From Lathyrus oleraceus (lineage: Eukaryota > Streptophyta > Magnoliopsida > Fabales > Fabaceae): a DNA stretch of 64,000 bases. Position numbers and translations under genes: made by a program. Below are positions 25,405 to 35,746 of the stretch, one piece after another. The DNA lies in the NCBI RefSeq assembly GCF_024323335.1, contig NC_066581.1:464539527-464603526 (forward strand), given 5' to 3'. The notes beneath the pieces are model-generated. The model saw only the letters and a list, made by a program, of their open reading frames with translations. It was not told the DNA's origin and ran no database searches. Numbering within the stretch: the first letter of the stretch is position 1; every line of letters starts with the position of its first letter.

Positions 25405-27033
25405 ATGGATCAATTGGAGCAAGAGAACCGTGAACTTAAGGAGGAAGTGGCTAGATTGACTGCCCTAATGGAGTCATCCATGGCTGCCCAGAGCCAGTCA
25501 TCTCCGACACCTCCAACTCCTCCCCAGAGGACAGTCATCTCTGAGATTGTCTCATCAACCGTGCCTGCGGCCAGTGCCCACTTCGCACCAACAGCTATGC
25601 CAGCCGGGTTTCCTTGGGGGATGCCTCCAACCTTCATTCCTGAGGGTCCTGCACCCACTTTTGCTTCTCTGCCGGCATCTAGCCCGGTCCTTGCCGTTCC
25701 TCCTCCTGTCGTGCATACTATGCCCAGAGTAGACGACACCATCTATCATTCTGAGCCGTTTGAGGGGCCAGATGTCTATGAAAAGACGGATGCAATGAAT
25801 GACCAGTTTCTTGAGCTCCGCAAGGAATTGAAAACTCTCAGAGGAAAAGACCTTTTCGGCAAGTCTGTTGCTGAAGTTTGCTTGGTTCCAAATGTCAAAA
25901 TCCCTGTAAAGTTCAAAGTACCTGACTTTGAAAAGTACAAGGGAAATACTTGCCCTCTCAGCCACCTGGTCATGTATGCCAGGAAAATGTCGACTCAAAC
26001 CGATAACGATCAACTGCTTATTCACTACTTCCAGGACAGTTTGTCTGGTGCTGCCCTGAGATGGTATATGGGCTTAGACAATGCGAACATCCGATCCTTC
26101 AATGATCTTGGCGAGGCCTTCGTCAAGCAATACAAATATAACGTGGATATGGCTCCCGATAGGGATCAGTTGAGATCCATGTCCCAGAAGGACAAGGAAA
26201 CTTTTAAAGAGTATGCCCAAAGGTGGTGAGAGTTAGCAGCACAGATTGTGCCCCCGCTGGAAGAGAAAGAAATGACCAATATCTTTCTGAAGACCTTGAG
26301 TTCTTTTTATTACGAACGGATGATTGCCAGTGCTCCTTCTGACTTCACCGAGATGGTGAATATGGGGATGCGTTTGGAAGAAGGAGTTAGGGAAGGGCGC
26401 CTGACCAGAGAAGAAGGCTCTTCTGCCAAACGGTATGGGACGTTTGGAAAGAAGAAAGATGGCGAGGCACATGCTGTGACCTCCCATGCTAAACCTAGAA
26501 GACCCTCAGTAAGGAGGAAGACTGTGCGTCCTGCCGGTAACCAGCATCAGGTGGCTCACATAGCACCTGTTTTCCGAGATAATCAGCAGTATCAGCATCA
26601 CAATAATAATCAGCAGCAACAACATCAAAAATATCAACAACAACAGCACCGTCCTTAACAGCAGGCCTACCAGCCTCAAAACAACAATCCAGCCAGTACA
26701 AGCTACGAGAGGAAGAAAGTCATATTTGACCCTATTCCCAGGACCTATGCCGAATTGTATCCCTCTTTGATAGAGAGGAGATTGATTACTCCATGAGACC
26801 CCCCGGCTATACCTACCAACCCTCAGAGGTGGTATAAGCCCGAGTTATACTATGTTTATCATTCCGGTGCTCCCGGACATGACGTGGAAAACTGCTACCC
26901 ACTGAAGACCAACGTTCAAGACCTTTTGAGATGTGGTATTTTGTGTTTCGAGGACGTAGGTCCTAATGTGAAGAAGAACCCATTGCCCGAGCATGGGAAA
27001 TCATCTGTCAATATGGTCCAGGGCTGCCCTGGT
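25405..27033 (+). pseudogene. gag: Ogre gag, degenerate
   Basis: Capsid/nucleocapsid precursor of P1. ATG 25405 opens MDQLEQENRELKEEVARL, a predicted coiled coil, followed by a Pro/Ala/Ser-rich linker (about residues 30-110). The Retrotrans_gag-type core includes HYFQDSLSGAALRWYMGL (about 26020-26080) and runs to KEYAQRW. Stops interrupt it at 26227 (TGA), 26656 (TAA, inside a Gln/His-rich run) and 26794 (TGA). The tail has YHSGAPGHDVENC, which looks like a variant zinc knuckle whose first Cys position is Tyr here. Near 27033 the frame shifts by one to join the protease frame, so gag and protease were probably one polyprotein. The true start may lie upstream of 25405. Confidence 0.87.
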
Positions 27034-28728
27034 AAATTATAAAGTCAAATATGTCAGCCATATTCGACAATCTTTGGTCCAGATGCACAGACTGTTGTGT
27101 GATTACAATCATTACGAGCATGACCACGATAGATGCCGAGTTTGCACTGTCAACCAAAGAGGATGTTGCCAAGTCCGCAAAGATATCCAAGAAATATTGG
27201 ATGAAGGAGTGATTGACATACTCCAGAACCGAAATGTTGATGTTGATGATGATGAAGTCAATGTAATATCTCCGGTATTTCGGATACCTGAGCCCGTTGT
27301 CTTCAAGTATGATGGCAGCAAGCAGAAGGCTTCTCCCTCTTTGATCATCAAACCGGCTGGCCCTGTGCCATACTCTTCTGAGAAAGCGGTTCCCTATCGC
27401 TACAATGTTGTGGCATTGGAGGATGGGAAGGAGGTGCCCCTTCCCTCTACCTCTGTTGTTAATATTGCCGACGTAAGCGGCCTGACCTGTTGCGGTCATG
27501 TTTTCTCGGCTCCGCCGAAACCCCAAGCTAATGTTTGAAGGGCTGATGTTGCTGATTATGCCGAACACCCGGTTGGGACTGCTATGAATGCTCCGAATTT
27601 GGAACTTGTTGCCAAACCTGCCTCTATTGTGAAAACTCTTGTCTCTGTTGGCCAGAGTGGCAATGCGAAAGAAGACTGTGATGAGATGCTGAGGCTCATA
27701 AAAAAAAGTGAGTACAACATTGTAGATCAGCTTCTACAGACGCCATCAAAGATCTCTATATTATCTTTATTGATGAATTCAGAACCATACCGAGACGCTC
27801 TAGAGAAGGTGTTGGATGTGGCGTATGTAGATCATGACGTCACAATAGAGCAATTTGACAATATTGTTGCAAACATCACCGCTTGTAACAATTTGAGTTT
27901 TTGTGATGTTGATCTCCCCGAGGAGGGAAGAGACCACAATTTGGCACTACATATCTCCATGAGCTTTAAAGATGATGCCATGTCCAATGTGTTGGTGGAC
28001 ACTGGATCATCTTTCAATGTGTTGCCTAAGTCCACTCTTGCTAAATTGTCATAGCAACGGCCTCCCATGAGGCAAAATGGAGTGGTAGTTAAAGCTTTTG
28101 ATGGATCCCGCAAAACTGTGATTAAAGAGGTTGAGCTCCCAGTCAAGATTGGACCAAGTGATTTCTAGATTACCTTCCAGGTCATGGATATTCACCCATT
28201 GTACAGTTGTCTGTTGGGCAGACCGTGGAATCACGAGGCAGGCGCCGTGACATCCACCCTACACCAAAAATTGAAGTTTGTCAAAAACAAGAAGCTGGTG
28301 GTGGTAGGGGGAGAGAAGGCTCTCTTGGTTAGTGATTTGTCTTCCTTTTCTTACATAGATACTGAGGATGAAGTTGGAACTCCGTTCCAAGCTTTGTCTA
28401 TTGCCGAGCCTACGAAGAAAGGAACTTCTTCATTTGCGTCATATAAAGATGCTAAGTTGGCCATTGAGCATGGTACAACTACTGGATTGGGGCAAATGAT
28501 TAAGCTGGAAGATAACAAATCCCGAGCTGGCATAGGGTATTCTTCTGGAGGTTTCAACAAGTAAGGGTTGTTCGAGAGTGGTGGATTCATCCACACTGTT
28601 CAAGATGAAGAAGCAGCTGCTATTGTGGAAGAGGATGCATGGGAAGATTCTGGCAATTTTGTCATCCCTGGAGGGGTCTGCAATAATTGGGTCGCTGTTG
28701 ATGTCCTAACAGTTATCCATAAGTCAAA
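27034..28728 (+). pseudogene. Ogre protease region (exon 1 of pol), degenerate
   Basis: Continuation of the gag polyprotein into a retropepsin-type aspartic protease. The first ~500 bp (YVSHIRQSLVQMHRLLC..., a basic and acidic linker) end at a TGA at 27536. The catalytic motif LVDTGSSFNVLP lies at 27992-28027, with the flap-like AFDGSRK after it and LLGRPW near the domain end, the normal retropepsin order. Stops: TAG 28052, TAG 28166 and TAA 28562. M2 has CAG and CAA at the latter two positions, so both are C-to-T changes. The reading frame continues to codon AA|G at 28727-28728, where the intron begins. It releases mature Gag and Pol proteins in intact elements; this copy cannot. Confidence 0.88.
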
Positions 28729-28989
28729 GTAATGTTCATTGTGTTTAAAAACCCTCCTCCCATGCCAAAAGGAGGAGTGATGACATTGTTGGCTCATAAA
28801 TACAATGATATTTTCATTAAACAAATTCATGTTAAATGTTTGTTTTTCCAATTATTTTCACTTTAATCTTTTTTGCGTGAAATTGGTGATCACATAAAAC
28901 CTTAAAAAATAAAATCAATCTTTTCATCTGCATAATGATTTGCCTTGTTTGAATTCTAAAATCTCTTTATATCCAAAATCATTATGCAG
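28729..28989 (+). other. Intron between protease and RT (261 nt, phase 2)
   Basis: 5' splice site CAAA|GTAATG at 28729 and 3' splice site TTATGCAG|GTTG at 28989. Splicing joins AA|G TTG ATC in frame, linking the protease end (HKS) to the RT N-terminal segment (LIKPIEHN). The unspliced frame stops at once (TAA 28730-28732). M2 keeps both sites and the same phase. A pro-RT intron is an established Ogre feature. Retaining versus removing it probably sets the Gag-Pro to Pol ratio. Confidence 0.88.
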
Positions 28990-30226
28990 GTTGATCAAAC
29001 CCATTGAACATAATTATCCAACACCTTCTCCCAACTTTGAATTCCCTGTATTTGAAGCCGAAGAAGATGATGTTGAAGAGATTCCTGACGAGATTACCCG
29101 TCTACTTGAGCACGAAGAGAAGATCATTCAGCCGCATCTTGAGAATCTGGAAACAGTCAACTTGGGATCTGAGGATTGTGTGAAAGAAGTGAAGATTGGG
29201 GCACTCCTGGAAGAATCTGTTAAGAAGGGGTTGATTGAGTTGCTACGAGAATACGTCGACGTCTTTACCTGGTCATATGAAGACATGCCCGGTCTGGATA
29301 CTGATATTGTGCAACATTTTCTGCCTTTGAAGCCTGTGAAACAGAAGCTCAAAAGAACTCATCCTGATATGGCAGTGAAGATCAAAGAGGAAGTTCAGAA
29401 GCAAATTGACGCGGGGTTTCTGGTGACTTCTACATATCCTCAATGGGTGGCCAATATTGTGCTCGTGCCTAAGAAAGATGGAAAAGTTTGAATATGTGTG
29501 AACTATAGAGACTTGAATAAAGCTAGTCCGAAAGATGATTTCCCTCTACCACATATTGATATGTTGGTAGATAATACAGCTAAGTTCAATGTCTTCTCGT
29601 TTATGGACGGATTTTCCGGATATAATCAGATTAAAATGGCACCCGAGGATATGGAGAAGACAACATTTATCACACCTTGGGGAACATTCTGTTATCGAGT
29701 GAAGCCCTTCGGTCTGAAGAACACCAGAGCCACATATCAACGAACTATGACCACCTTGTTTCATGATATGATGCACAAGGAGGTCGAGGTATATGTTGAT
29801 GATATGATTGCAAAGTCAAGAATGGAAGTTGAACATGTTGAGCACTTGTTAAAGCTTTTTCACCGCTTGAGGAAGTATAAGCTTCGTCTGAATCCTAACA
29901 AGTGTACATTTGGAGTCCATTCCGGAAAGTTATTGGGCTTTATTGTTAGTGAGAGAGGTATTGAGGTTGATCCTGCAAAGGTCAAAGCAATACAAGAGAT
30001 GCCTGCGCCCAAAACTGAGAAGCAAGTCCGAGGTTTTCTTGGCCGCTTGAATTATATTTCCAGATTTATATCACACATGACTACCACATGTGCACCAATA
30101 TTCAAGCTCCTCTGGAAAGATCAGTCTCACGATTGGACCGAGGATTGCCAGAAGGCCTTTAACAGTATTAAAGAGTATTTGTCTAAGCCGCCGAATCTGT
30201 CTCCCCCTGTGGAAGGGAGACCTTGA
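28990..30226 (+). pseudogene. Ogre reverse transcriptase (exon 2), degenerate
   Basis: Begins LIKPIEHNYPTPSPNFEF with an acidic N-terminal segment, then the RT fold: LVTSTYPQWVANIVLVPKKD, SFMDGFSGYNQIKMAPED (first catalytic Asp), CYRVKPFGLKNTRATYQR, and VYVDDMIAKS with YVDD at 29792-29803, followed by LLGFIVSERGIEVDP and the thumb. The catalytic residues are all present. Defects are TGA at 29489-29491, where M1 has an Arg codon, and a one-base frameshift at about 30223, after which coding moves to another frame. It would copy element RNA into cDNA inside virus-like particles. Confidence 0.92.
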
Positions 30227-30640
30227 TTATGTATCTGACAGTTCTTGAAGATTGAATGGGTTGTGTCCTTGGTCAGCAAGACGAATCAGGGAAGAAAGAA
30301 TATGTTATCTACTACCTGAGTAAGAAGTTCACTAATTGTGAGTCTCGATACTCGATGCTTGAGAAGACATGTTGTGCTTTGGCTTGGGCTACTAAGCGCT
30401 TACGCCAATATATGTTGAATCATACGACTTGGTTGATATCCAAAATGGATCCAATCAAATATATCTTTGAGAAACCTGCTTTAACCGGGAGGATTGCCCG
30501 TTGGCAGATGTTGTTATCCGAGTATGATATTGAGTATCGAGCTCAGAAAGCTATTAAAGGTAGTATCTTGGCTGACCACTTGGCACATCAACCAATTGAG
30601 GATTACCAGTCAGTTCAGTATGACTTCCCAGAGGAGGAGA
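30227..30640 (+). pseudogene. Gypsy-type RNase H domain of P1
   Basis: Follows RT after the frameshift. TGA at 30253 precedes GCVLGQQDESGKKEYVIYYL. YYLSKKFTNCESRYSMLEKT and the final DHLAHQ are the usual RT-linked RNase H landmarks. In retroelements with two RNase H domains this inner copy is often degenerate; here the family motifs remain readable. The block ends in an acidic linker. Confidence 0.85.
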
Positions 30641-31140
30641 TTCTGTATTTGAAAATGAAAGATTGTGATGAGCCTACGCTTGATGAAGGGCCAGAACCTG
30701 GTTCTCGATGGAGCATGGTGTTTGATGGCGCGGTAAACCAATATGGAAATGGTATTGGGGCAGTGATTATTACTCCCCAGGGCATACATTTTCCTTTTAC
30801 AACAAGGCTAACTTTCAAATGCACGAATAATATGGCTGAATATGAGGTCTGTATCATGGGATTGGAAGAGTGTATTGATCTTAGAATCAAGCATCTTGAT
30901 GTTTATGGTGATTCAGCCCTTGTTGTTTATCAAATTAAGGGTGAATGGGAGACGAATCAGCCTGGCCTCATTCCGTATAGAGATTATGCGAGGAGAATTT
31001 CAACATTCTTTATTGAGGTTGACTTCCATCATATTCCTCGAGATGAGAATCGGATGGCAGATGCTCTTGCTACACTTGCTTCGATGATCGTAGTGAGACT
31101 CTGGAATGAAGTTCCCAATATCACTGTGATGCGCTTGGAC
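30641..31140 (+). pseudogene. Second, archaeal-type RNase H (aRH) of P1
   Basis: A complete extra RNase H fold: SMVFDGAVNQYGNGIGAVI (first Asp), NNMAEYEVCIMGLEEC (Glu), VYGDSALVVYQIKGEW (Asp), and PRDENRMADALATLAS (last Asp). All four catalytic positions are kept. A second RNase H acquired by Tat-lineage elements is known from the literature, and it supports placing P1 with Ogre/Tat. No stop falls inside this domain although flanking domains are broken. It lies between the RT-linked RNase H and integrase in one continuous frame. Confidence 0.9.
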
Positions 31141-32436
31141 AGACCAGCTCATGTATTTGCAATAGAGGAAGTGCAAGATGACAAGCCATGGTATTATGAT
31201 ATCAAGTGTTTTCTTCAGAGCCATATTTACCCGCCTGGGGCATCTGTTAAAGATAGAAAGACTTTGAGAAGATTATCAGGCAATTTCTACCTCAATGGCG
31301 ATGTGCTTTACAAGAGGAATTTTGACATGGTGCTGCTCAGATGCGTGGATAGACACGAACCAGACCTGTTAATGACTGAGGTCCATGAGGGTTAATTTGG
31401 TACTCATTCCAATGGACATGCCATGGCTAAGAAGATGTTGAGAGCAGGCTACTATTGGTTGACAATAGAGTCTGACTACTACAAATATGTGAAGAAATGC
31501 CATAAGTGACAGATTTATGGGGATAAAATTCATGTTCCGTCGACACTTCTAAATATGATTTCATCACCATGGCCTTTCTCCATGTGGGGAATTGACATGA
31601 TTGGCATGATAGAGCCAAGAGCATCCAACGGTCATAGGATTATTCTCGTAGCCATTGATTACTTCACCAAGTGGGTTAAAGTAGCGTCATATGCAAACGT
31701 GACCAGGCAGGTGGTTGTGAAGTTTATCAAGAATCAACTAATATGTCGTTATGGTGTGCAAGATAAGATCATTACTGATAATGGATCTAACTTGAACAAC
31801 AAGATGATGAAAGAGTTGTGTAGTGAGTTCAAGATTGCACATCATAATTCTTCTGCTTACAGACCCAAGATGAATGGGGCTGTTGAAGCTGCTAATAAGA
31901 ATATCAAGAAGATTGTCCAGAAGATGGTTGTTATGTACAAGGATTGGCATGAGATGCTGCCATTTTCTTTGCATGGATATCGTACATCTGTCCGCACTTC
32001 AACAAGGGCAACCCCTTTCTCTCTTGTTTACGGCATGGAGGTTGTGCTCCCAGTAGAGGTGGAGATCCCATCAATGAGGGTCTTGATGGAAGCCAAGTTG
32101 ACTGATGCTGAATGGGTTCAAAGTTGTTATGACCAACTGAATTTGATAGAAGAAAAGAGATTGACTGTCATGTGCCATGGTCAGTTATATCAGCAAAGGA
32201 TGAAGAAAGCCTTTGATAAGAAGGTCAAGCTTTGTGTATTTCGAGAAGGTGACCTCGTGCTCAAGAAAGTTTTGTCTTTCGCGCCCGATTCCAGGGGCAA
32301 GTGGACTCCAAACTATGAAGGTCCATATGTTGTTAAGAGAGCCTTTTCAGGCGGAGCTTTAATACTTACAACTATGGATGGGGAGGATTTCACTCGTCTT
32401 GTGAATTCAGATGCAGTCAAGAAATACTTCGCCTAA
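31141..32436 (+). pseudogene. Ogre integrase, degenerate
   Basis: An N-terminal linker (LNGDVLYKRNFD...) leads to an HHCC zinc-binding region: HEG then a TAA stop at 31393, FGTHSNGHAMAKKMLRAGYY, and KKCHK, where TGA at 31507-31509 replaces the final Cys. The catalytic core follows: FSMWGIDMIGMI (first Asp), IITDNGSNLNNKM (second Asp), and PKMNGAVEAANKN (Glu), with exactly 35 residues between the last two, the D,D(35)E pattern. The C-terminal domain (VLKKVLSFAPDSRGKWTPNY, GPYVVKRAFSGGALIL) ends at TAA 32434-32436. No chromodomain is seen. Core residues are intact, but the two N-terminal stops disable the protein. Confidence 0.92.
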
Positions 32437-32457
32437 AAATAAAAACAGAACGGCTCG

Positions 32458-32616
32458 CTAAGTTGAAAACCTAAAAGGGCGGCTTAGGCAAAAATGAGCG
32501 TCTCGGTGGATTGAAAACCCGAAAGGGCGATCCAGGCAAAAGTTAGAGACATGAAAAATAAATATGTATCCCGCTAGATTGAGTACCTCACCCTGGGGCA
32601 ATCTAGGCAAAAATTA
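32458..32616 (+). other. Three stem-loops, each followed by GGCAAAA, after the integrase stop
   Basis: Unit 1: CTAAG (32458-32462) pairs with CTTAG (32483-32487). Unit 2: TGGAT (32507-32511) pairs with ATCCA (32530-32534) around an inner CCC-GAAA-GGG hairpin. Unit 3: CTAGATTG (32574-32581) pairs with CAATCTAG (32599-32606). Each closes into (G)GCAAAA followed by A/G and T. M2 preserves all three with sequence changes that keep pairing. The function is unknown. Confidence 0.75.
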
Positions 32617-35600
32617 GGGATTTGGCAAGTAACTGCATCCTGACAAGACTTTTTTCTATCAACCGTCTTCTGTCAAAGATTCTCGCTCAGTCATCGTCAA
32701 CTGAAGTTTCAAATACATCGGATTCAGAGTTGGTGGAGAAATGGTCATTATGTTCAATGTAGCCCTTTTCCAATATATATCACCAATTTCAAATTTGTAA
32801 AGGTCTATGGAGTCTTGCCATTTGCGGACTACCATTCCATCAAATAAATTTGAGCCTTTATCCAATTTTTGTACTCTTATTTGTTTCTATTCAGCAAATA
32901 TTTTGCATGTCTTAATTGAGAAATATCATTGTCTTAAAATAAATAAAATTTTCATAAATTGTTTTTAAACAAAGTGAACATTCACAATGACAAAAGGATA
33001 CTTGGGATATCTACAGTGCTTTCCCAAAGATGGTATGATTCCCAAAAGGGTAAGACATTCGTTCGTATTCCCGGCATACTTGTATCCTCTTCATTTGTCC
33101 TTCAGGCACAGAAGAAAGTTGTACTTCCCACCAAATCCCAGGAGGTTTGGGAGTTTTGAGTATGATCTCAATCTTCTAGATCCCCATTGAGTTTGGATTT
33201 AGAATTTGTGTTGTCAATTATATGGTTGTCATCCCGTGCGTGGATTGACCTAAAATCCCATATATATTGATAAGTTGAATATGCTAACCTTTCTGAGGAT
33301 TTGTCTACTTTTGATCTCCAACAAATTTTCTCCTCGACCATCCTCAGCAGGATTGACCCCACTCCTATTCCCCAGTGTGGTCACCATCGGAGTATCCCCA
33401 GTAGTTGCTTATGGGTAATCCTCGATTCAGTCGTCAGTAGCGTTTCCCTAGTGGAATTGCCTGGTCAGGACCCGTTTGTGGTTTCCTCCCGAGCCGAGTG
33501 ATTGATGAAGATGTTTGTCCTTCCTTCAGCGGACTTTTGTCCCTTTCTCCTCGACAGATATGTTTTCTTTGGTAGTGCATTGTGTGTGGTGACATTGGAA
33601 CCTTCTGATTGATGGTTGTTCCCCGCAGAGCTTCACCTCCGTCTCCGATAAATTCCCCAGTAGAGTTGATTCCTACGGCCGACTTTATCTGAGCTATGAT
33701 CCTGTCCCCAACTGGAGTGATTGATGGTTATTTTCCTACAGAGATCTTTATTCCTGGTACCTTTTGTTCCCATCGGAGTGGATGTTCTCCAGTGGGTCTG
33801 GCCTTCTCTCTTGAGATGTAGTACCAGATGTTTATCCGTTTGAATCTTGGACCTGTTTGTGTTAGATACGTCTATTTTTCAGCATTCATCATAGATAAAC
33901 CACGCATTATGCATAATTTTAACATTCGAATATTCACGTCGCATTATTTGCCATGAATACCTTTGTTTGTTGTCTCGTGCTGTTTGGTGATACATATTTC
34001 CCTAAGCAGATGTTGGTGTCTGATCTCCCCACTTAAAGTCAGCCCCCATAGGCAGAAAGTATCCATCCTTTCTTCCGTACTCCCCACTGGGTTATGTCCT
34101 CGTGGATGATTGTTATTTCAGTTTCCTCCCAAAACTTGTATTGGAATGGAATTACTCCCCTGAGTTATATCCTCATCAGGTTGAGTTCTTGTTTCGTTGT
34201 GTCTCTCTAGCTTGTTCCTAGATTGACTACACTTCTCATTTTCCCTGCACTTCCTCATAGTTTAGATGAATGATTGCTCAGCAACCAATAATTATCCATT
34301 TTTTCCCCGGCGAAGTTGGCCTTCTACCCAGTAGCCGGTAGTTATAAGTCCTATTTCTCTGTGGTTTTCTACCCTCATACCGGTATTTGTAAACCCCATT
34401 TTATCCCCTTGCAGAGTTAACCTTATTTTGTTCATTCTAACCGATGACGGTTACTCTTTCGTGGTTTTCTACCCAGTATCCGGTAGATGTAATCCCCTCT
34501 TGGACGGTTATCTTTATCCAATATTCGGTATTGATATTCCTTCACCTTTTGAGTATATCTCCCAGTAACCGGTGATATATTTCCCTAATCATTGCCTTTT
34601 GTCAATGTATCCCCAGCGAGTTATCTTTTGTTGATAATGATTGTTTCTCCCTTTGATTGGTCATCATTTTATACCTAGTATCTGGTATCATGACGTCCTT
34701 TCCTTTTCGGTCGATTTATCCTTTATTAACCCAGTAACCGGTTGTGGATAATCTTCCATATGAGATATTATCTACGTTCTGACGGTAATAGATAATATAC
34801 CTCATGCGCTCTTTGGTCGAAGTCTTTTGCTCTTCCCCAGTCGAGTAAGATTCGTATCCCCTTTTGCGGAGTCGAATGCCCATCCTGTAATCGAGATTGC
34901 TTTTTTAGCCCTCCCTTTGGATGATGAGTTTCTTGGAAATATTCCCCAATTCACGCTTGGTTGGTCACCTACTATATGCCCATTAATCGGTATCCCTAGT
35001 GTTTCTTCCCTTCTGCTCCCTATTATGACTTTTTGTCCCCTGTGGAGTCAGATTTCCTGAGATGAAACATACCTTTTTAGGTCTTCCTCAGATGATTTTG
35101 GATGTTTGATATCTCTCACCCTCATACCAGTCTTAGATATTCATTCTCCCTGAGCGTGTTGTTCTCCCACCCTTATACCGGTGTTGCGATCACATGTCTC
35201 CCTGAGCTTATTACCTAGTAACCGGTAATACCTCATCTTGTTTTTTCCTCAGATGAGTCCTGTTTCGACATTCCCCCAGCGAAGTCCCTTAGTGGATTTT
35301 CCCCATCTGAGTCCGGATTTTCATCCGAAGTATCCCTTTGTGGATAGTTTTTGCTGTATTGGCATATTCCCCAATTCATGCATCTTTGAGTCAGTTTGAG
35401 TCCTTCCATTGATTTATTTTCATTGAATTCCTCTCGTGTCTCTCAGTAAGTCTTAAGTTGTGACCTGCTCACGCACATTATTCCCTTTCTTATCCCCATA
35501 AGAATCCCCAGAGTCTCTGTCCCATTGAGTGTATTACTCCTATGGATTGTCAGTTTCTCCCGATTTCTGTCCTCTTTGTGGACACATACCCTACAAAGTA

Positions 35601-35732
35601 TTACCTTTTGCATACACACATTTGCATTATGAGGTCTCTTAGGGTCCAAAATTCGTCTCTTTGTTATTATTTAAGCCCATTCCACCCCGTCGAGACGAAG
35701 ATAAACCTTCACTTTTCCGACTAGAATGACCT
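32617..35732 (+). other. P1 3' untranslated, hypervariable repeat-rich region
   Basis: About 3.1 kb with no conserved protein. It contains scattered variants of CCCAGTAACCGGTAATA, TTTTCTACCC, and CCCCAG(C/T)GGAGT-like blocks, the plus-strand view of the repeats seen in M1 and M2. Ogre 3' UTRs are reported to be hypervariable and a source of satellite repeats. ORFs of 60-77 codons here are spurious. Confidence 0.8.
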
Positions 35733-35746
35733 TAAATAGGGGCATC
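35733..35746 (+). other. Polypurine tract of P1
   Basis: AAATAGGGGCATC immediately precedes the 3' LTR start TGTAAGAC. The same block, as GATGCCCCTATTTAAGG on the + strand, borders the M1 and M2 LTRs. It is the expected site of plus-strand priming. Confidence 0.75.

Noticed and set aside
25555..26025. 156-codon minus-strand ORF
   Set aside because: Antisense shadow of gag; the sense frame carries the coiled coil and gag core.
27008..27568. 186-codon minus-strand ORF
   Set aside because: Shadow of the protease-upstream polyprotein on the other strand; no family motif.
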